Shown piece by piece: positions 9,122 through 17,344 of a stretch of DNA of 54,355 nucleotides (its first letter is position 1; every line of letters begins with the position of its first letter). Origin of the DNA: Alphaproteobacteria bacterium (lineage in GTDB: Bacteria; Pseudomonadota; Alphaproteobacteria; Bin95). A model generated the notes under the pieces. It saw only the letters and a program-made list of their open reading frames with translations. It ran no database searches and was not told where the DNA came from. Location of the stretch: contig JAJECF010000058.1 in assembly GCA_022822125.1 (NCBI GenBank), forward strand, positions 1-54,355. Direction: 5' to 3'. Both the position numbers and the translations under genes were made by a program.

Positions 9122-10296
9122 GCCGCAGCCCGGTCATTGTCGGCGTTGCCGACGCGCCGACGCAGGAGCGGGGCCGGGCGCTGCCGGGCGCCACGGTGCT
9201 CTCCATACAGCGCGATGCGGCCCATGAGGCTTTGGCCCAGGCCGGGTTGACCGTGCGCGATGTGGACGGCCTCGCGGTCGCCGGCATGTGGGGCATGCCG
9301 GGGCCGGGCGCCATGCAGCCGGTGCTGCTGACGGAATATCTGGGCCTCGAATGGCCGCGCTATCTGGACGGCACCAATATCGGCGGCGCGGCCTTTGTGC
9401 TGCATGCGGGCCGGGCGGCGGAAGCGATCCGCTCCGGCCAGGCCGACGTGGTGCTGATCGTTTACGGTTCGCTCCAGAAAAGCCAGGCGGCGCGGGCGCT
9501 GGGCAACAGGCCGGCGATGTTCTCGAACCAGTGGGACATTCCGGCAGGGCTGCCGCTCCCGGTCGGCGCCTATGCGATGGCAGCGCAGCGCCACGCCCAT
9601 GTTTACGGTTCGACCCGCGAGACGCTGGCCGAGATCGCCGTGGCGACCCGCGCCTGGGCGGCGCTCAACCCCGCCGCCGCCTTCCGCGAGCCGATGACGA
9701 TGGACGATGCGCTGGACGCGCGCCCGATCGCCTCGCCGCTCGCGCGCTACGACTGCTGCCTGGTGACCGACGGCGGCGGCGCTGTGGTGATGACAACGGA
9801 GGAGCGCGCGCGCGACCTGCGGATGCCGCCGGTCCATGTGCTGGGGCACGGCGCCTCCGCGTCCCATGCCAGCATCGCGCATATGCCGGACATGGCGAAG
9901 CTGGAGGTCGCCGAGCGGTCCTCGCGCATGGCCTATGCCATGGCAGGCCGGCGTCCGGCGGACATCGACCTTGCCATGCTTTATGACAGCTTCACCATCA
10001 CCGTGCTGATGACGCTGGAGGCGCTCGGGCTCTGCGGCTACGGCGAGGGCAAGGACTTCGTAAAAGGCGGGCGCACCGGTCCCGGCGGCGCCTTTCCGGT
10101 CAACACCAATGGCGGCGGGCTCTCCTATTGCCATCCCGGCATGTACGGGCTGTTCACCATCATCGAGGCGTCCCGCCAGCTCTGGGGCCTTGCGGGCGGG
10201 AGGCAGGTCGGGGGCGTGCGCACCGCGATATGCCAGGGCACGGGTGGCGTGCTGTCCTCGGGCGCCACGCTCATCCTCTCGACCGAAACGGGATAG
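9118..10296 (+). CDS. thiolase-like protein (SCP-x/acetyl-CoA acetyltransferase family), nucleophile Cys absent
   Basis: A 392-aa thiolase-fold protein. The start ATG overlaps the synthetase stop by ATGA. The C-terminal motifs are present: an NTNGGGLSYCHPGMYG block with the catalytic His, and a CQGTGG loop with the second catalytic Cys. At the place where classical thiolases carry the acyl-accepting Cys, the sequence reads TNIGGAAFVLHAG, with Gly/Ala instead. This is common in the thiolase-like proteins encoded next to DUF35 proteins, which are thought to act as a complex, for example in retro-aldol/lyase steps of side-chain degradation. It is therefore unlikely to be an ordinary thiolase. 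The DUF35 gene follows after 10 bp. Confidence 0.82.
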   Translation: MSRSPVIVGVADAPTQERGRALPGATVLSIQRDAAHEALAQAGLTVRDVDGLAVAGMWGMPGPGAMQPVLLTEYLGLEWPRYLDGTNIGGAAFVLHAGRAAEAIRSGQADVVLIVYGSLQKSQAARALGNRPAMFSNQWDIPAGLPLPVGAYAMAAQRHAHVYGSTRETLAEIAVATRAWAALNPAAAFREPMTMDDALDARPIASPLARYDCCLVTDGGGAVVMTTEERARDLRMPPVHVLGHGASASHASIAHMPDMAKLEVAERSSRMAYAMAGRRPADIDLAMLYDSFTITVLMTLEALGLCGYGEGKDFVKGGRTGPGGAFPVNTNGGGLSYCHPGMYGLFTIIEASRQLWGLAGGRQVGGVRTAICQGTGGVLSSGATLILSTETG

Positions 10297-10306
10297 AGTC
10301 CGGCCC

Positions 10307-10714
10307 ATGACCTACGACAAGCCGGTCCCTGCCATCGACGCCGAGTCCGAACCCTACTGGACGGGCGCGCGCGAGGGCCGCCTGATGATCCAGCGCTGCG
10401 GCGCGACCGGCCGCTGCTTCCTCTATTCGCGCCGCCTTGCGCCGGGCGCAGGCGATGACGATGTCGGCTGGATCGAGGCCAGGGGAACCGGAACCGTCTA
10501 TTCCTTTACCGTCTGCCATGTGCCGGCCGGGCCCGCTTTCCGGGACGAAACGCCCTATGTCGTTGCCTGCGTCGAGCTCGACGAAGGCGCGCGCATCGTG
10601 ACCAACCTCGTGACCGACGACCCGGACGCGGTCCATATCGGCCAGCATGTCGAGGCGTTCTTCGACAAGGTCTCGGAAGACCTGACGATCCCGAAGTTCC
10701 GCCCGACGGGCTGA
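10307..10714 (+). CDS. DUF35 / Zn-ribbon OB-fold protein
   Basis: A 135-aa OB-fold acyl-CoA-associated protein, the usual partner of thiolase-like proteins. The ATG at 10307 lies 10 bp after the thiolase-like stop. The OB domain is visible (GTGTVYSFTVCHVPAGPAFR, PYVVACVELDEG, GQHVEAFF). The N-terminal rubredoxin-type zinc ribbon is degenerate: only two of the usual four cysteines remain (QRCGATGRCF, about residues 33-42), so it may not bind zinc. In known partners the OB fold contacts the CoA substrate and completes the active site of the thiolase-like subunit. Confidence 0.82.
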   Translation: MTYDKPVPAIDAESEPYWTGAREGRLMIQRCGATGRCFLYSRRLAPGAGDDDVGWIEARGTGTVYSFTVCHVPAGPAFRDETPYVVACVELDEGARIVTNLVTDDPDAVHIGQHVEAFFDKVSEDLTIPKFRPTG

Positions 10715-10721
10715 AAGGCCC

Positions 10722-11663
10722 GTGCAGAAGCGTTTCTGGCATTACGCGGGCGTCGTCGCCGCCGTCGCCGTGTTCGCCGCCGCCGTCTGGGCGCTGACAT
10801 GGCAATTGCGGGACCTTCGCTGGGACGACCTGCTCCGCCAGCTGGAGGCGATCCCGCTGTACCGCATCCTGGCGGCCGTGGCGGCGACCTTCGCAGCCTA
10901 TCTGGTGCTGGCGGCCTACGACCACACCGCCTTCCGCTATATCGGGCGGCGCATGGCGTTCGGCCGGGTCGCGTTCGTCTCCTCGATTTCCTACGCCTTC
11001 AGCCACAATCTGGGCTTCGGGGCCCTGACCGGCGGGGCCGTCCGTTTCCGGTTCTACACCGATTGGGGCGTCCCGCCGGGAGATATCGCCCGCGTCGTGC
11101 TCTATGCCGGCATCGTCTATTACCTCTGCGCCCTGTCGGTCGGCGGGCTGTTGATGCTGCCCAATGCGGCGGCGCTGGCCGATGCGCTGGAGCTGCAAAC
11201 CGGCCTCGTCCGGGCCGTCGCGGCTGTCTGGGTGCTGTCCGGCGTTCTCTATGTGCTGTGGTGCCTCTGCGGCAGCCCGGTCGTCCGCCTCGGGGAGCGC
11301 CGGGTGACGCCGCCGAAAATCAGGCACGGGTCGATCCAGTTCTGTGTCGGCATCCTCGAATGGGCGTTCACAAGCGCCGTGCTCTACCTGGTTCTGCCGC
11401 CGGATTTCGGCATGTCCTACTGGCATTTCGTGGCCGTTTATGTGCTGGCCTACATGGCCGGCTATATCAGCCATGTGCCGGGCGGGCTCGGCGTGTTCGA
11501 GACCGTGCTGCTGTTGCTGATGCCCGAAACCGTGCCGACCCACGTCGTGGCCGCGGGCATCATCACCTACCGCGTCATCTATTTCCTCATGCCGCTCGCC
11601 CTCGCCCTCGCCCTCTTCGGCGCCTACGAAGCCGCCCGCGGCCGCTTCTCCCGCAAGGGGTAG
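10722..11663 (+). CDS. YbhN/UPF0104 membrane protein (lysylphosphatidylglycerol synthase transmembrane-domain family)
   Basis: A 313-aa integral membrane protein starting at a GTG 7 bp after the DUF35 stop. It has about eight hydrophobic helices. Family signatures include the conserved stretches ISYAFSHNLGFGALTGGAVR and HVPGGLGVFETVLLLLMPE. It matches the flippase/transmembrane half of MprF and the stand-alone UPF0104 proteins; the soluble aminoacyl-transferase half is absent. A role in lipid or isoprenoid translocation is therefore likelier than lysyl transfer. The acyl-CoA genes upstream give no direct clue. It is the last gene before the defence island. Confidence 0.78.
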   Translation: MQKRFWHYAGVVAAVAVFAAAVWALTWQLRDLRWDDLLRQLEAIPLYRILAAVAATFAAYLVLAAYDHTAFRYIGRRMAFGRVAFVSSISYAFSHNLGFGALTGGAVRFRFYTDWGVPPGDIARVVLYAGIVYYLCALSVGGLLMLPNAAALADALELQTGLVRAVAAVWVLSGVLYVLWCLCGSPVVRLGERRVTPPKIRHGSIQFCVGILEWAFTSAVLYLVLPPDFGMSYWHFVAVYVLAYMAGYISHVPGGLGVFETVLLLLMPETVPTHVVAAGIITYRVIYFLMPLALALALFGAYEAARGRFSRKG

Positions 11664-11732
11664 GGCGTTGTCTCGCACCGGAGCGCATGATAGCCCTTGC
11701 CGGCACCCGCACCCGGCTTCGGAGCCACCGGA

Positions 11733-14700
11733 ATGACGGCCCGCTTTTTCGACGGTCCGATCCTCAACTCGCCCTACGAATATCCGTCCCGGCATTGGGA
11801 GCTCGATGGGACCGGCCAGCCCACCGACCGGGTCCTCGAACGCCGCCGGGACGTTTCTTTCGTCACGCCGATTCCCGTGGCTAGGAAACGCAAGGGGACG
11901 CAACTCGAACTGGTCGCGGACGAAACGGCGCAGCGGCTTGCAACCGGGGACCGGCAATACAGGCTGGTCGAAACCATCGCCAGCATTCGCCGGCAAGTCG
12001 ATAGCTGGCGTGCGCTGCCGGAGTCGCAATGGCGGGTGACGCCGGAGACGGCCCGGCTGCTCAAGCACTGGCGCCACCACAGATTCAACGAAATCCGCCC
12101 GTTCTTCTGCCAGATCGAAGCAGTGGAGACGGCGATCTGGCTGACCGAGGTTGCGCCGGGGCTCGGTAATGCGGGGCGTGGGTTCCTGGAGGAACTCGAA
12201 AGGGCGAACGAGGATGCGAATCCCGGCTTGTCCCGGCTGGCGCTGAAACTCGCGACGGGCGCAGGCAAGACCACCGTCATGGCCATGCTCATCGCCTGGC
12301 AGACGGTCAATGCGGTGCGCCGGCCCGGCAGCAGCCGCTTCACCCGGGGCTTCCTGGTCGTCACCCCCGGCATCACCATCAAGGACCGGCTGCGCGTCCT
12401 CCAGCCCAACGACCCGGACAGCTACTACCGGGAGCGGGAACTGGTGCCCGCCGACATGCTTGGCGATCTCGGCAAGGCGAAGATCGTCATCACCAACTAC
12501 CACGCCTTCAAGCCGAAGGAGACGATGACGGTTTCCAGGGGCGGCCGCGCGCTTCTGCAGGGTAGGGGGCCGGACCTGCATACGCTGGAATCCGAAGGCC
12601 GGATGCTCCAGCGTGTGATGCCCGACCTGATGGGCATGAGGAATGTCCTCGCGATCAACGACGAGGCGCATCACTGTTACAGGGAGAAACCCGCCGACGA
12701 GGACGATGAAGGCGTCCTCCGGGGCGACGACCGCACGGAGGCTCAGAAGAATCGGGACGCCGCCCGGCTCTGGATATCGGGCCTGGAGGCGGTCGACCGC
12801 AAGCTCGGCCTCGCGCGCATCGTCGATCTATCGGCCACGCCGTTCTTCCTGCGCGGGTCGGGTTACGCGGAGGGCACGCTGTTCCCGTGGACGGTCAGCG
12901 ATTTCTCGCTCATGGACGCTATCGAGTGCGGCATCGTCAAGCTGCCGCGCGTGCCGGTGGCGGACAACATTCCCGGCACCGAGATGCCGACCTTCCGCAA
13001 CCTCTGGCGGCATATCGGCAAGGCCATGCCGCGAAAGGGCCGGAGCAAGGCGGCCGGGCTCGACCCGCTGCAAATCCCCGTCATGCTCCAGACGGCTCTG
13101 GAGGCGCTCTACGGCCATTACGAGAAGACCTTCGGGCTCTGGCGGGAACAGGGCATCAAGGTACCGCCCTGCTTCATCGTCGTCTGTAACAACACCGCGA
13201 CTTCGAAGCTCGTCTATGACTATATCGCCGGTTTCCATCGGGAGAACGCGGACGGCTCGAAGACTCTGGAGCACGGACGCCTGCCGCTCTTCAGGAATTT
13301 CGACGAATCCGGCGCGCCGCTTTCTCGCCCCCGCACGCTGTTGATCGACAGCACGCAGCTCGAGTCCGGGGAGGCGCTCGACAAGAACTTCCGCGCCGCG
13401 GCGGCGGACGAGATCGAGCGCTTCCGCTCGGAAATCGTGGCGCGCACGGGCGACCGCCAGCGGGCCGAGAAGCTTTCCGACGAGGACCTGCTGCGCGAGG
13501 TCATGAACACGGTCGGCAAGGAAGGCCGGCTCGGCGGCGAGACCCGCTGCGTCGTCTCGGTGTCCATGCTGACGGAAGGCTGGGACGCCAACACCGTCAC
13601 CCATGTGCTCGGCGTTCGCGCTTTCGGCACGCAGCTTCTCTGCGAGCAGGTGGTCGGCCGGGCGCTGCGCCGGCAGTCGTACGACCTGAACGAGAGGGAT
13701 CTGTTCGAGGTGGAGTATGCCGACGTGCTCGGTATCCCGTTCGACTTCACCGCCGAGCCGGTCGTCGCGCCGCCGCAGCGCCCGCGCAAGACCGTGCAGG
13801 TCCGCGCCATCAGCCCCGAGCGGGACGCCTGCGAGATTCGGTTCCCGCGCGTCGCAGGCTATCGGGTCGAATTGCCGGAAGAGCGGCTCGAAGCGAAGTT
13901 CGACGAGGATTCGACGCTGGTGCTGACGCCGGACCTGATCGGCCCGACAAGGACCCGCGTCGAAGGCATTATCGGCGAAGGCGTGGACCTGAACCTTGTG
14001 CATACCGGCACGCTGCGGCGCTCGACGCTCCTCTTCCACCTCACGAAGCGTCTGCTGGAAACGAAATGGCGCGAAGCCGGAGAGGAGCCGAAGCTGCACC
14101 TGTTCGGCCAGTTCAAGCGGATCGCCGGCGAGTGGCACGACCGCCACCTCGTCTGCAAGGGCGGGACCTGGCCGGCGCAACTCATGTATCTCTCCCTGGC
14201 GGACATGGCCTGCGAACGCATTGCGCGGGCCATCGACGCGGCTCATGCCGGCGAAAAGCCGGTGAGGGCGGTGCTGGACCCCTACAACCCCTCAGGGTCC
14301 ACGGCCCATGTGCGGTTCGCCACGACGAAGCAGTCTCTCTGGGAGACCGACCCCGGCCGCTGCCATGTCAACTATGCCGTCTGCGACAGCGACTGGGAGG
14401 CGGAGTTCTGCCGTATAGCCGACGCGCACCCCCGCGTCCGCGCCTGGGTGAAGAACCACGGCCTCGGCCTGGAGGTGCCCTATCCATCCGGTTCGGAGAC
14501 CCGGACCTACATTCCCGACTTCGTCGTGCTGGTGGACGACGGGCGCGGCGCGGACGACCCGCTGCACCTGGTCGTCGAGATCAAGGGCTTTCGCGGCGAG
14601 GACGCAAAGGACAAGAAGGGGACCATGGACACCTACTGGGTGCCCGGCGTGAACGCGCTTGGCGCATACGGCCGCTGGAAGTTTGCGGAGTTCACCGATG

Positions 14701-15083
14701 TCTATGGCATGGAGGACACGTTCCACCGGATGATCGAGCGGTTGCGCGCCTTCGCCGAAGTCGAAGCCGGAAAGGCGGCCGGTAGGCAGCCGGCAGGCAG
14801 GGAAGAGGTCCTGGCGCTGCTGAGGGCCCACAAGGAGGAAATGGCGCGGCGTTTCCATATCGTCGATCTGGCCGTGGCCGGCTCCATCGCCCGCGACACG
14901 GCGACCGCCATCAGCGATGCGGACATTCTGGTGCGGTTCGACGGCCCGGCGGACTGGCGGCGGTTTTTCGGCTTGCAGGCCTATATCGAGGACCTTCTCG
15001 GTCGCCCCGTCGATCTGGTGACCGACACGGCGTTGCGCGCCGAAATCCGCCCCTATATGGAGCGGGACGCGATCCGTGTCTGA
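11733..15083 (+). CDS. res: Type III-like restriction endonuclease subunit (BPTD_3080-like) fused to a MntA-type nucleotidyltransferase
   Basis: A 1116-aa protein. Residues about 1-1010 are a DEAD/DEAH translocase-nuclease: Walker A ATGAGKTT (about 176), DEAH box INDEAHHCY (about 308), LSATPF (about 366), motif VI QVVGRALRR (about 640), then a PD-ExK nuclease (YIPDFVVLVDDG near 927, VVEIKG near 946). This matches the BPTD_3080-type restriction family. The last about 95 residues (from REEVLALLRAHKEE) are a complete minimal nucleotidyltransferase: AVAGSIARD, then SDADILVRF, then LLGRPVDLVT. That domain is normally the separate MntA antitoxin of HepT. I start at ATG 11733 because homologues begin just before ILNSPYEYP. 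The stop overlaps the hepT start. Confidence 0.88.
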   Translation: MTARFFDGPILNSPYEYPSRHWELDGTGQPTDRVLERRRDVSFVTPIPVARKRKGTQLELVADETAQRLATGDRQYRLVETIASIRRQVDSWRALPESQWRVTPETARLLKHWRHHRFNEIRPFFCQIEAVETAIWLTEVAPGLGNAGRGFLEELERANEDANPGLSRLALKLATGAGKTTVMAMLIAWQTVNAVRRPGSSRFTRGFLVVTPGITIKDRLRVLQPNDPDSYYRERELVPADMLGDLGKAKIVITNYHAFKPKETMTVSRGGRALLQGRGPDLHTLESEGRMLQRVMPDLMGMRNVLAINDEAHHCYREKPADEDDEGVLRGDDRTEAQKNRDAARLWISGLEAVDRKLGLARIVDLSATPFFLRGSGYAEGTLFPWTVSDFSLMDAIECGIVKLPRVPVADNIPGTEMPTFRNLWRHIGKAMPRKGRSKAAGLDPLQIPVMLQTALEALYGHYEKTFGLWREQGIKVPPCFIVVCNNTATSKLVYDYIAGFHRENADGSKTLEHGRLPLFRNFDESGAPLSRPRTLLIDSTQLESGEALDKNFRAAAADEIERFRSEIVARTGDRQRAEKLSDEDLLREVMNTVGKEGRLGGETRCVVSVSMLTEGWDANTVTHVLGVRAFGTQLLCEQVVGRALRRQSYDLNERDLFEVEYADVLGIPFDFTAEPVVAPPQRPRKTVQVRAISPERDACEIRFPRVAGYRVELPEERLEAKFDEDSTLVLTPDLIGPTRTRVEGIIGEGVDLNLVHTGTLRRSTLLFHLTKRLLETKWREAGEEPKLHLFGQFKRIAGEWHDRHLVCKGGTWPAQLMYLSLADMACERIARAIDAAHAGEKPVRAVLDPYNPSGSTAHVRFATTKQSLWETDPGRCHVNYAVCDSDWEAEFCRIADAHPRVRAWVKNHGLGLEVPYPSGSETRTYIPDFVVLVDDGRGADDPLHLVVEIKGFRGEDAKDKKGTMDTYWVPGVNALGAYGRWKFAEFTDVYGMEDTFHRMIERLRAFAEVEAGKAAGRQPAGREEVLALLRAHKEEMARRFHIVDLAVAGSIARDTATAISDADILVRFDGPADWRRFFGLQAYIEDLLGRPVDLVTDTALRAEIRPYMERDAIRV

Positions 15084-15447
15084 CGCCGGCGAACCTCCGC
15101 GCGAATGGCGCTTCTACATCGCGGACATGATCGAGTTCGGCGAGAACGTCCTGTCTTTTGCCGACGGCATGGACCGGGACGCTTTCATCGGCGACGCGCG
15201 GACCTATCATGCCGTTCTGCGCAACCTGGAATTGATCGGCGAAGCCGCAACCAACATCCCCGCCGCAATCCGGGAAGCTCATCCCGACATTCCCTGGCAT
15301 GCGATGATCGGAGCGCGGAACCGCCTGGCTCATGCCTATCGGCATATCGACGACGACGTGATCTGGACGATGATCGAAGACGCCGTTCCAACACTGCTTC
15401 CTGTACTGAGGCAGCTTCTGGAAACGGCGGAGAGGGAAGGCGAATGA
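15076..15447 (+). CDS. hepT: HepT-like ribonuclease/toxin (DUF86)
   Basis: A 123-aa all-helical protein of the HepT/DUF86 family. It shows the diagnostic RX4HXY ribonuclease motif (RNRLAHAYRHI, about residues 78-88) and the family stretch HAVLRNLELIGEAATNIP. It starts at a GTG that overlaps the end of the upstream gene by 8 bases. In known MntA/HepT pairs the nucleotidyltransferase adenylylates the tyrosine of this motif and silences the toxin. Here that antitoxin-like domain is the C-terminus of the restriction subunit, so toxin control appears tied to the restriction protein. That regulatory link is inference. Confidence 0.88.
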   Translation: MSDAGEPPREWRFYIADMIEFGENVLSFADGMDRDAFIGDARTYHAVLRNLELIGEAATNIPAAIREAHPDIPWHAMIGARNRLAHAYRHIDDDVIWTMIEDAVPTLLPVLRQLLETAEREGE

Positions 15448-15457
15448 GCGTCAGTAA

Positions 15458-15928
15458 ATGAAGTTATATACGAAGGCGGATTTGGCTACCCTGCAGTCGA
15501 TGCAGAAGCGAGTCGTCAATCCGGGCGCCCGCTGGCTGGAGAAGCCCAAAACGCGGCCGGTTCACCGACAACGCGCCTTTCAGGTCTCCGGAGACTCCGA
15601 TGGCGAGTCCCGCTTCCTGATCTACCAGCGCGAGAACCTGCTCGACGGGCTCGACTATTCCTGCGGTATTCTCTACCTCCCGCGCGGCGGGCTTTCCCTG
15701 ACGCTGGCGCGTTACAACGGACCGAGCCACGAACACCGTGAAATCGTCTACCGCCCGCACATTCACCGCGCTTCGGAGAAGGCCATCGCCGCCGGCCTGA
15801 AGCCGGAGTCCGACGCTGAAGAAACGGACCGGTTCGAGACGCTGGAAGGCGCGCTTGCCTGTCTGGTAAACGATTTCAATGTAACCGGCATCAGGGTTCA
15901 GCACGATAACGAACCGAGGTTCCTTTGA
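15458..15928 (+). CDS. hypothetical protein, DUF6978-like, paired with DUF1828 protein
   Basis: A 156-aa soluble protein. It has a beta-rich core (FLIYQRENLLDGLDYSCGIL, LTLARYNGPSHEHRE) with a conserved-looking RPHIHRASEKA segment and an acidic tail. The organisation resembles DUF6978 proteins, which are often found beside DUF1828 proteins in defence and prophage regions, but I make this match from memory only. The stop overlaps the next start (TGATG), so the two are translationally coupled. The ribosome site before ATG 15458 is weak; coupling from hepT, 10 bp upstream, is likely. Function unknown. Confidence 0.6.
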   Translation: MKLYTKADLATLQSMQKRVVNPGARWLEKPKTRPVHRQRAFQVSGDSDGESRFLIYQRENLLDGLDYSCGILYLPRGGLSLTLARYNGPSHEHREIVYRPHIHRASEKAIAAGLKPESDAEETDRFETLEGALACLVNDFNVTGIRVQHDNEPRFL

Positions 15929-16716
15929 TGGCTATCGACCCGGCCTCCCTTCAAAATCTGCTGTGCGAGCGCCTCTGCGAAGAGGTGAGGATCGACCGTC
16001 GGCCCGACGGCGCGTTGATGCTGCGCGCGCATTTCGAGTTTCCCGACGGAGACCGGTACCCGATTCACCTCTCCGAACCGGCGTCGGGCGGACTGCGCCT
16101 TTCCGACCGTGGACATACTCTCATGCACCTCAGCTACGAGCATGAGATCGACTCATTCATGGACGGGACCCGGGGCATGCTTCTCGAGCGCGTCATGGGC
16201 GAAACCGGGCTTGGCTGGGATGGGGATACTGGGGCGCTTTGCCTCGACACGGCCCCCGAGAACCTGCCGCAGGCCCTGTTCGCCTTCGGGCAGGCGTTGA
16301 CGAGGGTGTACGACCTGACCCTGCTTTCGCGCTCGAATGTCGGCTCCACTTTCTACGACGACCTTGCGGACCTCCTGTTCAGCTTTGTGGACGAAGCCAG
16401 GATCGAACGGGACTTCCAGCCGGATATTCCGAACGCCGACGCCTACCCAGTGGACTATCGCATCGACGGGAAAGGCGACGTTCCGCTTTTCGTCTATGGT
16501 GTGCCCAACCGCGAAAAGGCGCGTCTGGCCACGATCATGTTGTCGTATTTCCATCGGCAGGCGTTGCGTTTCGAATCCATTCTCGTCTTCGAGGACCAAG
16601 CCCAGATTCCGAGAATGGACCTCGCCAGGCTATCGGATGTCGGCGGCGACATGATCTCGTCTCTGGCGTCGCACGAGGACTTCAACCGCAAGCTCCTGCA
16701 GCGCGTCGCGGCGTGA
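15928..16716 (+). CDS. DUF1828/DUF1829 domain protein
   Basis: A 262-aa protein. The N-terminal half (residues about 1-95) reads as DUF1828: LCERLCEEVRIDRRPDG, HFEFPDGDRYPIHL, GLRLSDRGHTLMHLSYE. The C-terminal half (about 150-262) reads as DUF1829: SNVGSTFYDDLADLLFSF, VPLFVYGVPNREKARLATIM. The start ATG (15928) overlaps the previous stop and has a GAGG ribosome site. The molecular role of the family is unknown; it recurs in defence islands, and its place between hepT and the toxin/antitoxin-like pair fits that. The gene ends exactly where the decayed res fragment begins. Confidence 0.75.
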   Translation: MAIDPASLQNLLCERLCEEVRIDRRPDGALMLRAHFEFPDGDRYPIHLSEPASGGLRLSDRGHTLMHLSYEHEIDSFMDGTRGMLLERVMGETGLGWDGDTGALCLDTAPENLPQALFAFGQALTRVYDLTLLSRSNVGSTFYDDLADLLFSFVDEARIERDFQPDIPNADAYPVDYRIDGKGDVPLFVYGVPNREKARLATIMLSYFHRQALRFESILVFEDQAQIPRMDLARLSDVGGDMISSLASHEDFNRKLLQRVAA

Positions 16717-16865
16717 ACGCTCTCGGCGCATACGGCCGCCGGGGGGTCGCGGAGTTCACCGATGTCTATGACACGGAGGACGGTTCCGGCTGCACGATCG
16801 GGCGATCCCGTCTGTCCCCGGAAGTCGGGGCCGGCAAGCGTGCTCAACGGCCTGTCCGGGCCTGA
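16713..16865 (+). pseudogene. decayed second copy of the res 3' end
   Basis: From 16713 the DNA aligns without gaps to the res gene from about 14651 (GTGAACGC...) over about 126 bases, at about 75% identity by my count. The first 60 bases match best, including an 18-base perfect match covering AGTTCACCGATGTCTATG. The translated fragment (NALGAYGRRGVAEFTDVYDT) matches the res nuclease-domain end (NALGAYGRWKFAEFTDVYGM). It ends in a stop after GAGKRAQRPVRA, which may be the ancestral end of res. It has no start or domain of its own. It is best read as the original 3' end left behind when the nucleotidyltransferase-hepT-DUF module was placed at the end of res. Confidence 0.75.
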
Positions 16866-16877
16866 GACCGGCATCGC

Positions 16878-17129
16878 ATGAAGACGACGCGGTATTTCGA
16901 TGAACAGGTTCGACGAAAGCGACCCTATATCGATCCGGTGTGGTGCGCCGACATTATTGCCGCACCGCTTCGGCGCGAGGAACAGCCTGACGGCAGGATC
17001 CGCTTCTGGGGAGAAGTCATCCCTTCGGGGGAGGATATGCCGCGCATCCTGCGGGTGGTTACATTGGCCGATGGAGAGACGGTCCATAACGCCTTTTTCG
17101 ACCGTCGTTTCAGGAGGGACCTGACATGA
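16878..17129 (+). CDS. small protein, DUF4258/RelE-like, partner of DUF2283
   Basis: An 83-aa protein starting MKTTRYFDEQVRRKRPYID, with the segments PDGRIRFWGEV and LRVVTLADGETVHNAFFDRR. Proteins with this pattern are routinely encoded just before a DUF2283 gene and are suspected RNase-like toxins. The stop overlaps the DUF2283 start (ATGA), the classic spacing of a toxin-antitoxin pair. A toxin role is inferred from context only; no catalytic residues have been established for this type. Confidence 0.6.
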   Translation: MKTTRYFDEQVRRKRPYIDPVWCADIIAAPLRREEQPDGRIRFWGEVIPSGEDMPRILRVVTLADGETVHNAFFDRRFRRDLT

Positions 17130-17341
17130 AGCTCCATTACTATCCCGAAACCGACAGCCTCTATGTCGAGTTCAAGGCCGGGCCCGGCGTGGAGACGCGC
17201 GAGGTGTCCGACGGGCTGAATGTCGATCTCGATGCGGAGGGCGGCGTGGTCGGTTTCGACATCGACCATGCGTCCCGGCATCTCGACCTCTCCACGCTGG
17301 AGACCGAAGCCCTGCCTGTCCGTTCGATCAGGGCCCGTTGA
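17126..17341 (+). CDS. DUF2283 family protein (putative antitoxin)
   Basis: A 71-aa protein with the standard DUF2283 pattern: KLHYYPETDSLYVEF, ETREVSDGLNVDLDAEG and VVGFDIDHASRHLDLSTL. DUF2283 proteins are widespread and are usually paired with a small DUF4258-type or RelE-like protein, as here (4-bp overlap). The likely role is antitoxin or partner protein. The mod gene starts 3 bp downstream, so this pair appears to share a transcript with the methyltransferase. Confidence 0.8.
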   Translation: MKLHYYPETDSLYVEFKAGPGVETREVSDGLNVDLDAEGGVVGFDIDHASRHLDLSTLETEALPVRSIRAR

Positions 17342-17344
17342 TCC

